Source: Ktedonosporobacter rubrisoli (lineage in GTDB: Bacteria > Chloroflexota > Ktedonobacteria > Ktedonobacterales > Ktedonobacteraceae). From it: DNA of 64,000 nt. Each line of letters begins with the position of its first letter. The first letter of the stretch is position 1. The stretch is from NCBI RefSeq assembly GCF_004208415.1, contig NZ_CP035758.1:1116001-1180000 (forward strand). The letters run 5' to 3'. Below the pieces are notes generated by a model. The model ran no database searches and was not told where the DNA came from. It worked only from the letters and a program-made list of their open reading frames with translations. This document shows, piece after piece, positions 34,974 through 44,813 of this stretch. The position numbers and the translations under genes were made by a program.

Positions 34974-36542
34974 ATGTCAAAGTCTACAAAAACGCTTGTC
35001 ATTGTCGCGCTCATGCTGGTGCTGGCGCTGACAACCCTGGAAACTACCGTAGTAGCGACCGCCATGCCCAGCATTGTTGGGCAGTTGGGCGGCATCACGC
35101 TCTATTCCTGGGTCTTCTCGGCCTATCTCTTAACCTCTACTACATTCATGCCTCTATATGGCAAGCTTGCTGACCTCTATGGCCGCAGGATCTTACTCTA
35201 CATCGGCGTCGGCATCTTCTTGATCGGTTCGGCGGCCGCTGGGCTCGCTCAATCTATGGAGCAACTGATCATCTATCGCGCTATACAGGGACTTGGCGCA
35301 GGAGCGATTCTGCCTCTCGTCCTGATTGTGGCTGCCGATCTCTCTGCCACGCAAGAGGAGCTTGCTAGCAAGCAAGGAGCCATCGGCGCGCTGTGGGGAA
35401 TATCGAGCATTGCCGGTCCCTTGATTGGGGGCCTGATCGTTGATCACGCCTCCTGGCGCTGGATCTTCTTCCTCAATATCCCTCTGGGCCTGATTGCGCT
35501 GGTCGTATTGATTGTCACCTACAAAGAGCAGACAGTGCGTCAGAAGCACCAACTTGACTACCTTGGAACCATCTTGATTAGCGGCGCCATTCTTGCCCTC
35601 TTGCTGGCCTTGATCCAGGGAGGCACCTCCTGGGCCTGGACCTCGCTGCCGAGCATCGGCCTGTTCGCCATCGCCATCGTTGGCACGCTCGCCTTCATCT
35701 TTGTCGAGCAACGGGCGGCCGAGCCAATCATCCCGCTTGATCTCTTCAAGAAACGCGCCATTGCCCTGGCTTCGCTGGGCGGCTTTCTGCTGGGTGCGAT
35801 TGTATTCGGTGTGACGACCTATGCCCCCCTCTTTATGCAAGCAGTGCAAGGTGGCAGCGGCACCGAGGCAGGTTTTACGCTCATTCCGTCACAGTTAGCC
35901 TGGTCGCTTGTCTCGGTCATGGCAGCCTTCTTCGTACAGCGCATGGGCTTTCGGCGCATGTTGCTGTTAGGCAGCCTGCTGATGGTGGCCGGCTGCATCA
36001 TGGTGGCCTTCCTGCAGCGCCAAAGCGGCTTGGTCTTTGTGATTGCCGCCATGGTCGTCATGGGTCTTGGCTTCGGGCTTGCGAACACAGCCAATACGGT
36101 AGCCGTGCAGGTGGCAGCGCCCCGGTCTCTAGTAGGTGTTGCGAGCGCCTCGACCCAATTTGTAAGGCTGCTGGGAAGCACAGTAGGAATTGGCGTAATG
36201 GGCAGCGTCTTGAACGCTCAGATCGCCCAACGCTTCAACCCGATCGCGGCCTACGTGCCCGCCCTCGCGGAGCAGATGCACAAAGGGATTTCGCCAGCCG
36301 CGCTGCTGCTCACGCCTGAGCTACGTGCCCCATATCCGCTCGCATTGCTGGAGCAGCTCCGGGGAGCATTTATGCAAAGCCTCTTCTGGGTCTTTATACT
36401 CATGCTGGCCCTGGCTCTGATCATCCTGGTGCTGATGTTCTGGTTCCCGGCGGGCAATCTGGAGCCTCAAGAAGCTTCAAGCACTGCCCTGGAGGAGAAG
36501 AAAGCGGTAGCAGGGGGACTCAGTGGAGCAGAAGGTCAGTAA
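34974..36542 (+). CDS. DHA2-family MFS multidrug exporter
   Basis: 522 residues, 14 predicted membrane segments. Motifs A ([16 protein letters not shown]) and C ([16 protein letters not shown]) fit proton-driven drug exporters of the EmrB/QacA type. A long cytoplasmic C-terminal tail is charged ([16 protein letters not shown]). It probably exports hydrophobic drugs, with expression controlled by the divergent MarR. A hairpin terminator follows. Confidence 0.88.
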   Translation: MSKSTKTLVIVALMLVLALTTLETTVVATAMPSIVGQLGGITLYSWVFSAYLLTSTTFMPLYGKLADLYGRRILLYIGVGIFLIGSAAAGLAQSMEQLIIYRAIQGLGAGAILPLVLIVAADLSATQEELASKQGAIGALWGISSIAGPLIGGLIVDHASWRWIFFLNIPLGLIALVVLIVTYKEQTVRQKHQLDYLGTILISGAILALLLALIQGGTSWAWTSLPSIGLFAIAIVGTLAFIFVEQRAAEPIIPLDLFKKRAIALASLGGFLLGAIVFGVTTYAPLFMQAVQGGSGTEAGFTLIPSQLAWSLVSVMAAFFVQRMGFRRMLLLGSLLMVAGCIMVAFLQRQSGLVFVIAAMVVMGLGFGLANTANTVAVQVAAPRSLVGVASASTQFVRLLGSTVGIGVMGSVLNAQIAQRFNPIAAYVPALAEQMHKGISPAALLLTPELRAPYPLALLEQLRGAFMQSLFWVFILMLALALIILVLMFWFPAGNLEPQEASSTALEEKKAVAGGLSGAEGQ

Positions 36543-36561
36543 GCGATTTCGCAGGAAATTA

Positions 36562-36589
36562 ACCCCTGGCAAGGCTGGCCGCCAGGGGT
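36562..36589 (+). terminator. Rho-independent-like terminator
   Basis: Perfect 9-bp arms ACCCCTGGC and GCCAGGGGT, 10-base loop, followed by CCTTTC, 20 bp after the MFS stop. Confidence 0.6.
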
Positions 36590-36692
36590 CCTTTCATGCT
36601 TTACCCACAATTATCTCAGCTGACCATTCCCAGCTGCGTGCTCTCCAGGCAGGTGGATCATGGCTCTGTTGGAAAAAGCGCGGCTCGTCAGC

Positions 36693-37639
36693 TTAGCCCG
36701 CGATCTGCAAGACGATGCGCCCGCGTCCATGACCCGTTTCGCTTAGCTCATGAGCCAATGGCGCCTCGTGCAACGCCAGGCTGCGCCCGATGGTGGCTCT
36801 GACCGAGCCCTCAGCCATTACTTGAGCAATGGCCTGCAGGAGACTCGTCGAAGGGAAGGGCATTGAGATCCAGTTTTGTGAGGCACGAATACCCAGCGCC
36901 CGCGCCATCTCCTGCGGTGGCTCCTCAAGAAGCGAGATCAGCACACCCCGGGCTTGACCACCTGCATAGAACGCTCTATATTCTCTCCCCCGACCGCCTC
37001 CAGTACCACATCCACGTCATGCGCTGCTTGCTCAACGGCTGTGGAAGTATAATCGATGACCGTCTCGGCACCAAGGGAGCGCACGAACTCGACATTAGCG
37101 CTTGAGGCTGTGCCAATAACGTGAGCGCCTTTCCACCTGGCAAACTGGACCGCGAAAGAGCCGACCCCGCCGGCCGCACCTTGAATCAATACGCGCTGAC
37201 CGGCTTGAAGCTCCGCATTTTCAAAGAGTGCTGTCCAGGCCACGGTTGCCCCTCCCGAAATGGTCGCAGCTTCAGCGAAACTTAGCTGTTCTGGTTTGAG
37301 GGCCAGCGTCTCCGCAGCCACCGTCGTATATTCCGCGTAGGCTCCGTTATTGGTCCGCCCAAAGACCGCCTGCCCACGCTGGAAGGTGGTTATACCGGTG
37401 CCAACCGCCTCCACGACTCCGGCAAAGGTGCTGCCTGGAGTATAGGGAAAGGCTTTGGGATGAATTCCTCTGGCAAAACCCTGACGAATTTTCCAATCCA
37501 TCGGCAACACTCCTGCTGCATGTACACGCACAAGTACCTCGCCCTCCTGCGGTACTGGACAGGGAATATGCTCAAGTTTGAGCTCTTCTGGCCCTCCATA
37601 TTGAGAGACGCGTATTGCGCATATCATTTTATCTTTCAT
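36693..37639 (-). pseudogene. Quinone oxidoreductase (MDR family), frameshifted
   Basis: The first 233 codons (to 36938) carry the GroES-like domain (PCPVPQEGEVLVRVHAAGVLPMDWKIRQ) and Rossmann domain (LIQGAAGGVGSFAVQFARWKGAHVIG), ending at MQVVKPGVC. The remainder continues in the next frame from 36944 (VLISLLEEPPQEMARALG...). Losing one base in the run at 36946-36949 would explain it: KPG-GVLISLL is expected. It is either a true inactivation or a homopolymer error. Zinc ligands are absent. Adjacent to an MFS gene on the same strand. Confidence 0.75.
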
Positions 37640-37674
37640 AAATATGATCCCCTTCTCCCTTTGAAGTCAACATA

Positions 37675-39114
37675 TCAACAATTTGCTCGTGCTGAGCTGT
37701 TCAAAAACCGAATAAGAAACAAGAGGCCTGCACTGAGCAGTGTGACGACCAGCATTACACTGACAAAAGCCTGCACAGGTTCTCCGCTGAGTGTGGTGAA
37801 GAGGGAAAACAACAGGCCGATCAACGCTACCCCTAATCCGGCTGCCAGTTGTGATGCCGTTGTATAGATACCCGATGCACTCCCTATAGCGGAAGGAGTA
37901 ATCTTTTCCAGCGTTTTGTTGATTAGAGGAGCACTGAGCAGGCCCATGCCGAATCCTGAGATGACTTGCGCCACCACGAGTGGAGCCAATCCCCACCAGG
38001 AGATCAGCACCTGCGCAACCAGGAGCGTAAGCAGATCGCTCAGTGACACCAGTATTGCCGCCACCGGCAGGCCACGCGCACCCAGGCGACGATGGATGAT
38101 CGGTCCAAGGCTGGAAGCCAGGATAAAGGAAGCGCTTCCAGATAGAAACACAAGTCCTGCCTGTAGTGGGCTGAGATGCAACATTGTTTGCAAATAAATT
38201 GCCAGCAGGAACGCCACCGCGCCATTGAGGAAAGCTGCAAGCATACTCGTCAGAATACCAGCCGGGAAGCGACGGTGCCGAAAAAGTGCAAACGAGACAA
38301 GCGGCGTTTTCCCCCGTTTCGTTCTACTCATCTCATAGATGAGAAAGGCACCCAGGCACGGAATAGATAGCAGAAGACAGAGCAGAATCCATAGCGGCCA
38401 GCCGATTCCTTCTCCCAGCACAAGCGGAAAGATCAACAAGAAGAGCGCAAGCGTCAACAGCACCACGCCTCCGTAGTCCAGGTTCCCCGCTTCAGGCATC
38501 CGCAATTCAGGGAGCAGGAGCAAAGCTGCACAAAGCGCTATTATGCCAATGGGGAGATTGATCAGAAAGATAGTGCGCCAACCCAGATTGAAGAGATTGG
38601 CTTCCAATAGAAAGCCTCCAAAGACCTGCCCCAGAACAGCAGCCAGGCCGATGATAGCTGCATAGCTGCCAAAGGCCAGGGGACGTTCATCGGAATCAAA
38701 GCTAACCTGCAGAAAGGAAATCACCTGGGGCGTCATCAAAGCCGCAGTGGTGCCCTGGAGCACACGGAAGACGATAAGCAGCCAGGCACTAGGAGCCAGA
38801 CTACAGAGAGCAGAGCAACATGTAAAGCTGCCCATCCCAAGTAAAAACCAACGCTTGTGCCCATAGAGATCTCCCAGTCGACCACCGGTGACGAGAAATA
38901 CGCCATAAGCCAGGGTATAGCCAGCAATCACCAGTTGCACTTCAGCAAAGCTTGCATGCATTTGCCGCTGTATAGAGGGAACGGCCACATTGACAATACC
39001 ACTATCAAGAACCCCCATCAAAGTCGCGCACTGCACGACGGCAAGCGTCAACCAGCGCCGTGGGTTACGCTGATGAGAGCTAGGTTCTGTTAAAGGTAAA
39101 TCTGATGTTTCTAT
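37675..39114 (-). CDS. MFS drug exporter with non-standard (ATA) or TTG start
   Basis: 458 residues from TTG 39051, or 479 if started at 39114. The in-frame upstream codons read IETSDLPLTEPSSHQRNPRRWL and begin at an ATA codon exactly 7 bp after AAGGAG; no ATG, GTG or TTG exists there. The N-terminal tail and the perfect spacing suggest ATA is the real or mutated start. Fourteen hydrophobic segments and motif A (GGRLGDLYGHKRWFLLGM) fit DHA2-type exporters. The ~35 bp separating it from the frameshifted oxidoreductase suggests a shared transcript. Confidence 0.8.
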   Translation of the reverse strand: METSDLPLTEPSSHQRNPRRWLTLAVVQCATLMGVLDSGIVNVAVPSIQRQMHASFAEVQLVIAGYTLAYGVFLVTGGRLGDLYGHKRWFLLGMGSFTCCSALCSLAPSAWLLIVFRVLQGTTAALMTPQVISFLQVSFDSDERPLAFGSYAAIIGLAAVLGQVFGGFLLEANLFNLGWRTIFLINLPIGIIALCAALLLLPELRMPEAGNLDYGGVVLLTLALFLLIFPLVLGEGIGWPLWILLCLLLSIPCLGAFLIYEMSRTKRGKTPLVSFALFRHRRFPAGILTSMLAAFLNGAVAFLLAIYLQTMLHLSPLQAGLVFLSGSASFILASSLGPIIHRRLGARGLPVAAILVSLSDLLTLLVAQVLISWWGLAPLVVAQVISGFGMGLLSAPLINKTLEKITPSAIGSASGIYTTASQLAAGLGVALIGLLFSLFTTLSGEPVQAFVSVMLVVTLLSAGLLFLIRFLNSSARANC

Positions 39115-39272
39115 GCCTATACTCCTTTACTCGATCAGACAGACGACATTGTTGACAATACCATGTAAGGCCGGGACACACACGAGACTATCGGTCAGTA
39201 TTATTCCTTTACGGATGTACAGAAATAGCATTACATTTATCAATAGATCCTACCTGTACTGGCATGGGCCAG

Positions 39273-39311
39273 GCTATTTAGCTCTGCTATTTAGCTCTGC
39301 TATTTAGCAGG
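39273..39311. repeat. Three-copy 13-bp tandem repeat at the 3' end of an MFS gene
   Basis: GCTATTTAGCTCT occurs at 39273-39285 and 39286-39298, then GCTATTTAGCAGG at 39299-39311. The last copy holds the stop codon of the MFS gene on the minus strand. Confidence 0.8.
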
Positions 39312-40559
39312 ATCAGGGGTTTGTTGGGGAAAGCGCGCGGCCCGAATATGCGGATTCAGGGTGAAGCCAAGCGCAACCAGGACCAGGATAATGGTGCCTA
39401 AAATGATGGTTGGTTGCACTCCCCAATATTGGAGCACGGCCCCGGTGCAAAGCTGACCAAGCGGATTGCTCAGACTGGTAAAGAGCCGGCAAGCTCCGAT
39501 GACGCGTCCGCGCAAGGCTTCCGGGATCACGGCCAGGCGATAGCTAAAATAAGGCACATCCTCAAAAGGATCAACAAAACCGAGGCTTGTGTTGAGGAGT
39601 CCCAAGGCCAGGGGTTGCCCGAATAGATAGCAGGGCCAGAGCAGGGCAAAGAGCCAGCGTACCAGAATGATAGACTGCCCCACAGAAAGGAAACGCTGCG
39701 CCGCCGGGGCCAGGGTAGCACTGACGAGCGCGCCAACGCCCCCGCTGGCAAAGATTAAGCCGATCCAGATATCAGGCGTATGCGCAGCGCGCAATAATAC
39801 TAGGGCGATCAGCGTTTCTCCGGGTACGACCAGGGCCGCCGCTATATTGAGCAGGTTCATAGCGCGTATTACTGGCTGCCGCCACATCCAGCGCAAGCCC
39901 TCACCTACCTCTTGCCAGAGATGACGCGCCTGCGCAGGTTCACGTACGGCTTGAAAGGGAATCCCAATAAAGAGCAGGCTCACCACCGAGATGACATAAG
40001 AGCAGGCATCAAAGAGAAATGGTAAGAGCCGCGCGACGGCAAAGAGCGGACCAGCCAGGGCGGGACCCAGGAGCCCGGTAATGCTCTCAGTAACCTCTTC
40101 CTGCGCCGTGGCAAGCATGAGATGCTCTTTACGCACGACCTGGGGCAGGCTGGAAACATAGGCAAGGCTGAAGAAGACCTGCAAGATACCTTCCAGGCTA
40201 GCATTGAGATAGAGCTGCCCGAGCGTCAGATGTCCCAGCCAGAGCGCCAAAGGAATGCTGAACAGGCTTAGCGCCCGCCCGCTATCGCATATGATCATCA
40301 CCAGTTTGCGATTCCAGCGATCTACTAACGCGCCGGCAAACAGATAGAGAATATTCGGCAATGTGCGCAGCAGACCGGCCAGGCCGGCGGCTAAAGGCGA
40401 GCCAGTAAAGGATAATACTAGCCAGGGAAAGGCAATCAGCGAAATGCCTCCACCAATGCTTGATATGGTCTGACCGCTCCAGAGGAGTAGATAGTTGCGA
40501 TTGCGCCAGAGCGAGCCGCGCGTCGGCCGCGCCTGAGTCGTCTCCTGTGTTTTCGACAT
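39300..40559 (-). CDS. MFS transporter (MFS_3/enterobactin-exporter-like)
   Basis: About 419 residues from ATG 40559 (SD GGAAAGGA). Twelve hydrophobic segments. The sequence begins RNYLLLWSGQTISSIGGGISLIAFPWLVL, typical of the MFS_3 group, and has LVDRWNRKLVMIICDSGRAL (motif A variant). Members export siderophores or drugs. It lies 190 bp from the next MFS gene, on the same strand. Confidence 0.85.
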   Translation of the reverse strand: MSKTQETTQARPTRGSLWRNRNYLLLWSGQTISSIGGGISLIAFPWLVLSFTGSPLAAGLAGLLRTLPNILYLFAGALVDRWNRKLVMIICDSGRALSLFSIPLALWLGHLTLGQLYLNASLEGILQVFFSLAYVSSLPQVVRKEHLMLATAQEEVTESITGLLGPALAGPLFAVARLLPFLFDACSYVISVVSLLFIGIPFQAVREPAQARHLWQEVGEGLRWMWRQPVIRAMNLLNIAAALVVPGETLIALVLLRAAHTPDIWIGLIFASGGVGALVSATLAPAAQRFLSVGQSIILVRWLFALLWPCYLFGQPLALGLLNTSLGFVDPFEDVPYFSYRLAVIPEALRGRVIGACRLFTSLSNPLGQLCTGAVLQYWGVQPTIILGTIILVLVALGFTLNPHIRAARFPQQTPDPAK

Positions 40560-41063
40560 ACAGAAAATCCTTTCCAATAAAGCTTGTAGGGAATGAGAGA
40601 TTGGAAAAGATCCGCACGCCGCTCAAGCGCGCGTAGTCGGCCTCACAGATAGACGAAGCAGATTATCAGGCAAGCATATGCCGGGCCGTGATTGCGCAAA
40701 AAATCAAGTACACGAGTGAGCAGCGAGGGATCTCACCCGGCACGAGAGCGGAAAGAATGAGGAGGAATTCACCCCAGCCAGAACAAGGCCCTGGACGGCT
40801 CGCGTCAGGCCTATGCTAGCAACGGGGCACCATAATTAGCCACGTAAGCTCAAGGTGCCGGGCTTACGTGGCAGAGATGTTTGTGCCGCGATTACGATTG
40901 CGGTGGATAAGCCATCCCGGATCGACTGTAACCCGGTCGGTGGCACTATACAGGAAGGTATTCATGCTTCAATCATAGATCCTTCAGCATGCACTGTCAA
41001 GCAAAGCAGAGATAATTTGATAGCAGCACTTGAGTACGGAGGCCAGCCTGCAGATCTTGAGTT
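40560..41063. other. 504-bp intergenic region with a 10-bp hairpin
   Basis: GCCACGTAAG (40839-40848) and CTTACGTGGC (40863-40872) form a perfect stem between the MFS gene's upstream side and the LLM gene's downstream end. It may terminate the LLM transcript on the minus strand. No other feature is seen. Confidence 0.45.
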
Positions 41064-41900
41064 TTATGCGCGCGGTGGCCCCTGGCGGATACGTTGGCGC
41101 ATCTCCTCCAACGAATTGCGGCGCGTAAAGAAGCTTTCCAACCACCAGGTAGCACCTACCTCAGCATAAGGCGCCACGATTCGACGCGCCCGAGCAGGGT
41201 GCTCACCTGGCGTAATGCCAATCTTCACAATATCAAAAGGCTCAGCTGAGGTCCTGTGATCCCTAACATAGCTCTTGATCTGCTCAACATCATCTGGCTG
41301 CAAGCCGCCCCGCTTCAAAGGAACCACGCCATCCCAACGCGCGGCCCGCCTGAATGGAGCCTTGTTGGGCCAAAAGCCGGCCACCCAGATGGGAATGCGC
41401 GGCTGCTGCAAGGCAGGCGGCCAGAATACAGTCTTCTTGATACGATAGCGGCGCCCCTGATAGCTAAAGGCCTCACCCTTCCAGAGCCCTGTCAAAACTT
41501 CAAGGCCTTCATCCAATTTTTCGGCGCGTACCAGATCATCTGATTCCTGGCCAAAGGGGGCAAACTCAATTCTGGGAGGATGGCCCAGGCCCACCCCAAG
41601 GATCAAACGTCCGGAGGAAAGGTGATCAAGGGAAACCGTCTCGCGCGCCAGCTGCCAGGGATGGCGGCGTGCCAATGGCGTCACTACAGTACCGATCCGA
41701 ATGCGCTCGGTCAGCATCGCTACTGCACTTAACGTAATCCACGGATCAACCATAGTCACCGGCGGCGAGGCCCGATAGAGGATATGATCCCAAAGGAAAA
41801 AGCCATCCCAACCGGCCTGCTCTGCCTCATGAGCAAGCGCGGCCAAGGCGCGTACACCAGTTTCATCGCCAAAGTTCGGAACATAGATGCCGTAATACAT
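41064..41900 (-). CDS. LLM-class flavin/F420-dependent oxidoreductase
   Basis: 278 residues with the luciferase-like TIM barrel: YGIYVPNFGDETGVRALAALAHEAEQAGWDGFFLWDHIL, RIRIGTVVTPLARRHPWQLARETVSLDHLSSGRLILGVGLG. The R-R-H-P-W-Q-L-A-R signature is typical of F420-type LLM enzymes. It lies 87 bp downstream of an ECF41 sigma factor on the same strand and may be in its regulon. Confidence 0.85.
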   Translation of the reverse strand: MYYGIYVPNFGDETGVRALAALAHEAEQAGWDGFFLWDHILYRASPPVTMVDPWITLSAVAMLTERIRIGTVVTPLARRHPWQLARETVSLDHLSSGRLILGVGLGHPPRIEFAPFGQESDDLVRAEKLDEGLEVLTGLWKGEAFSYQGRRYRIKKTVFWPPALQQPRIPIWVAGFWPNKAPFRRAARWDGVVPLKRGGLQPDDVEQIKSYVRDHRTSAEPFDIVKIGITPGEHPARARRIVAPYAEVGATWWLESFFTRRNSLEEMRQRIRQGPPRA

Positions 41901-41987
41901 CCTGCGTTCTCCTGAACAACAACGTTTTTCGCTAGTATAGCAGCCTTTTCCAGCCAGCGCTTGTCAAAATTGCTGGTAATCTGGCGC

Positions 41988-42845
41988 TTAAACGTGGGCC
42001 AGCTTTTCGGGATTGGTTATGATCCAGATAGTCCGAATCAGGTCTTCCTCTACCTCAATGGCCAGGACGGAGAACGGTTTATTGCCATCGCGCAGAATCA
42101 CGGCTAGCTGACCGTTGATCTCGCTCAGCTCAATACGATAATCCTTTGGCCAGAAGCGCGTAGACCTCGCGCTTACGCGCGCCACGGCCTCTCGCCCACG
42201 GATGGGGCGTATGACAGCTCTGGAAGTCTTGCCGCCTCCATCAGCCCACAGCGTCACATTCTCAGCGAGCAGATCCATCAAGGGCTCAATCTCGCCAGTT
42301 TGCACGGCCTGCGAATAACGGCTGAGCAGTTGTTGATGGATTTGCGGCGAGGCGGGAAAACGCGGCCGATGCTCGCGCAGATGGAGCTTGGCCCGACTAA
42401 AAGAGCGACGACAGGCAGCCTCAGTCTTCCCGAGCATAGATGCAATCTCGGTAAACTCGTACTCAAATATCTCACGCAAAAGGAAGACAGCGCGCTCAAA
42501 CGGCTGCAGCTTTTCCAGCAAAACCATGAAGGCCAATGAGACCGATTCCTCAACCTCCACGCGCTCCTCGGGGTCCACGACTGGCATATCTGTCACATGG
42601 ATTGGCTCAGGTAGCCAGGGCCCCACATAGACCTCGCGCTTCCTACGCGCAAGCTGAAGCTGATCCATGCATAAGCGCACAAGGATTGTAGATAGATAGG
42701 CTTTCAGCGAGTGAATGTCCTCCTCAGCTGCAGCCTGATAGCGAATATAGGTTTCCTGCACCATATCTTCGGCATCCATCGCGCTCCCTAGCATCCGATA
42801 GGCAATGGAAAAGAGGTAGGTGCGATAGGTCTCAAAGTTTTCCAC
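41988..42845 (-). CDS. ECF41-type sigma factor with SnoaL-like C-terminus
   Basis: 285 residues. Region 2 (LFSIAYRMLGSAMDAEDMVQETYIRYQ) and region 4 (FEYEFTEIASMLGKTEAACRRSFSRAKLHLRE) are clear. The C-terminal SnoaL-like domain carries the ECF41 hallmarks: WLPEP in the linker, DGGGK near residue 215 and a terminal NPEKL. ECF41 sigmas use this fused domain instead of a separate anti-sigma factor. The downstream LLM oxidoreductase is a likely target. Confidence 0.88.
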   Translation of the reverse strand: MENFETYRTYLFSIAYRMLGSAMDAEDMVQETYIRYQAAAEEDIHSLKAYLSTILVRLCMDQLQLARRKREVYVGPWLPEPIHVTDMPVVDPEERVEVEESVSLAFMVLLEKLQPFERAVFLLREIFEYEFTEIASMLGKTEAACRRSFSRAKLHLREHRPRFPASPQIHQQLLSRYSQAVQTGEIEPLMDLLAENVTLWADGGGKTSRAVIRPIRGREAVARVSARSTRFWPKDYRIELSEINGQLAVILRDGNKPFSVLAIEVEEDLIRTIWIITNPEKLAHV

Positions 42846-43128
42846 CCTGGTCTACCTTTCGTCGAATCATTGACATATCGTACCTTCTTATGTTGCATTT
42901 TGCAAGCGAAACGCGAGGCGTTCTGGCCATATTGACCCTCTCATTCTATGCATAAAGCTTATTGATAGCATGAAATTATCGATCATCATAAATAAAGAGG
43001 GTTAAGGCGTTGTTTTTGGGACAGGCTAGCGCTCTCTTTTGCGCATGAGCTAGAGGAGGTAAGCAAAATTGTAGAGGCGAGATACCAAATAGCGGGCAAA
43101 GACAGAAAATAGGAAAGGAATGTGTATT

Positions 43129-43455
43129 TTAATCCAGCCTTTGTTGCAGCATCGTGTGCGGATAGACAGCCACTGGACACTCATAGCTCCCGTCAGGATT
43201 ACTTTCTCCCTCGTTAACAGCTGCCTGGTACCCTTCTGCATAGGGCGGAAATTCCTCAGAAACAGCAGATATTATTGGCCCTCTCCACGCCAGAATATAA
43301 TTTAGAGCCCTCATCAAAGGACGACGACAGACGAATAGTACACAAGAGAAAGCCAAAGTAAAGGTTAAACCAAACAAAAGAGTGTGAGGTGCAGGAAAGA
43401 GTAAAGAATACCACTCGACGAACTCCTGAGTATAACAGAGGCACAAGCCAAACAA
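43129..43455 (-). CDS. Small membrane protein, possibly truncated at its 5' end
   Basis: About 108 residues with a hydrophobic stretch in the N-terminal half (HTLLFGLTFTLAFSCVLFVC) and a polar tail (EEFPPYAEGYQAAVNEGESNPDGSYECPV). The in-frame reading upstream of the TTG start, YWGLYIWAV, is hydrophobic and looks like part of a lost segment that a TAA stop interrupts. The IS5-like element begins 45 bp further on, so insertion may have removed the start. Confidence 0.35.
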   Translation of the reverse strand: MFGLCLCYTQEFVEWYSLLFPAPHTLLFGLTFTLAFSCVLFVCRRPLMRALNYILAWRGPIISAVSEEFPPYAEGYQAAVNEGESNPDGSYECPVAVYPHTMLQQRLD

Positions 43456-43527
43456 TACTGCCCAGATATATAGTCCCCAATAAACTACTTAATGCATTTT
43501 CTCAAAGAGCTTGTTCTATCTTTATAA

Positions 43528-44500
43528 GAGAGTGTCCTAACCACAAGAATCAGTAGCGGAAAGGAGATAAGCGCGAAAGCATAAGCCGAACCGAGGCGAG
43601 CTGAAGAAAGGCTTCTGAACTGGTGGTGAGCCCTTCGTAGTCGCGAGCTAAGCGGCGGAAACGGGTGAACCAGGCCAAGCTGCGTTCGACGACCCATCGT
43701 TTCCTTTGCACCTGAAAACCCGTCTTGGGCCGGGGCAGCAGAACCGGTTGGCCGTCCACGAGGATCCAGTGCTGATGGGACCTATTGTGAGCCTGTGGCA
43801 CCAGTTCTGTGGTCCAGTGCAATCGCTGCGCAATCCAGTCGAGCAATGGTCCTGTATAGCCCTTATCCGCAAAGAGGTGGCACAGACGCGGGAAAGAGCG
43901 CGGCAACTGGCTGAGCAAGAGCCTGGCCCCCACGCGATCCACGATGTTGGCGGCATGCACTTTGACAGCCAGAAGGAAACCCTGCGTATCCACGAGCACG
44001 TGGCGTTTACGCCCATAGATTTTTTTTCCCCGCGTCGAAGCCCTTGTCGCTTCCTGGCACGGGAGCCGTTTTGATCGACTGGCTATCGATGATCGCAGCG
44101 CTGGGTTCCGGGTCCCGCCCCATCTGGGTGCGTACCTGTCGGCGCAGGTGGGCCATGATGGGCTCCCAAATCCCCGCCTGCGTCCAGATGCGGAAGTAGT
44201 GATGGGCCGTTTTGCCATTGGGCAGGTCGTGCGGCATCTGTCGCCATGAGCAGCCTGTGCGCAACACATAGAGGATAGCATTGACGATTTCTCGTCGCTC
44301 GTGAAGGGCCGTTGTGGCCTGGGCAGAGACTGCTGGGATGAACGGCTTGATCAGCTCCCATTGCGCATCGGTCAGATCCGACGGGTAACGTTTTCGCTTG
44401 ATTGGCTCACACATCTTGGTTCGTTCCTTTCGAGTTGTGCTTTCGGCTGAACTCTCCTTTCTCTGAACTATCGGCTCATTGTTCTAGCTAGGACACACTC
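43528..44500 (-). mobile_element. IS5-family (IS427-type) insertion sequence
   Basis: About 973 bp. The left end GAGAGTGTCCTAA (43528-43540) and right end TAGGACACACTC (44489-44500, inverted) form imperfect terminal repeats around GTGTCCTA. The element is flanked by TAA on both sides, a possible target duplication. It holds one transposase gene in two frames. Confidence 0.75.
43550..44414 (-). CDS. IS5-family DDE transposase, two frames joined by -1 slippage
   Basis: Frame A from ATG 44414 runs to 44007 (KRKRYPSDLTDAQWELIKPFIP..., AIIDSQSIKTAPVPGSDKGFDAGKK, with first catalytic Asp in DSQSIK). Frame B continues as KIYGRKRHVLVDTQG, second Asp in FADKGYTG and Glu in ERSLAWFTRFRRLARDYE. The switch occurs at GGGGAAAAAAAAT (around 44020-44030), a run of eight A. 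A -1 ribosomal shift at A-AAA-AAA would fuse KK to KIYGRK, as known in IS427-group elements. The frame B stop is at 43550. Confidence 0.8.
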
Positions 44501-44617
44501 TAATAAATTTATTACAGAATTTGACCTACTACCCGAGGAAAGGATACAGCAAAGCGAAACAAAACAGTGTAGATCATCTATTATCTGGAATACTGCTAAG
44601 CAGTGATCCCGGCCTGA

Positions 44618-44813
44618 CAGGGCTATTTAATTTTCCTGTTTTGCCCCACCCACCCGCCCGAGAAGGAGGGAAAATGGGGCACGCCCCATACCCCGGCAGA
44701 GGACTGGCTGTCCTCTGATCCTTGTCCTCCGGACAGGGATACCTCTCTCCCAGAGAGGGTGCCCTCTCCAGTGGAGAGGTATCTCCTGCTTCTCTAAAAA
44801 CTAAATAGCCCTG
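44618..44813. repeat. Hairpin-rich element bounded by inverted repeats (MITE-like or structured RNA)
   Basis: Outer arms CAGGGCTATTTA (44618-44629) and TAAATAGCCCTG (44802-44813) match. Inside are four consecutive stem-loops: 44697-44717 (8-bp CAGAGGAC/GTCCTCTG), 44718-44740 (ATCCTTGTCC/GGACAGGGAT), 44741-44760 (ACCTCTCT/AGAGAGGGT) and 44763-44779 (CCTCTCC/GGAGAGG). A further GCCCCA/TGGGGC pair lies at 44643-44680. No ORF spans it. Confidence 0.65.

Noticed and set aside
35193-35849. 218-residue minus-strand ORF inside the MFS exporter
   Set aside because: Composition (rich in Asp, Gln, Gly, Arg) is that of an antisense reading of hydrophobic codons; the plus-strand exporter is clear.
39273-39311. 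Three 13-bp repeats as a possible CRISPR
   Set aside because: The copies are directly adjacent without spacers, too short and too few.
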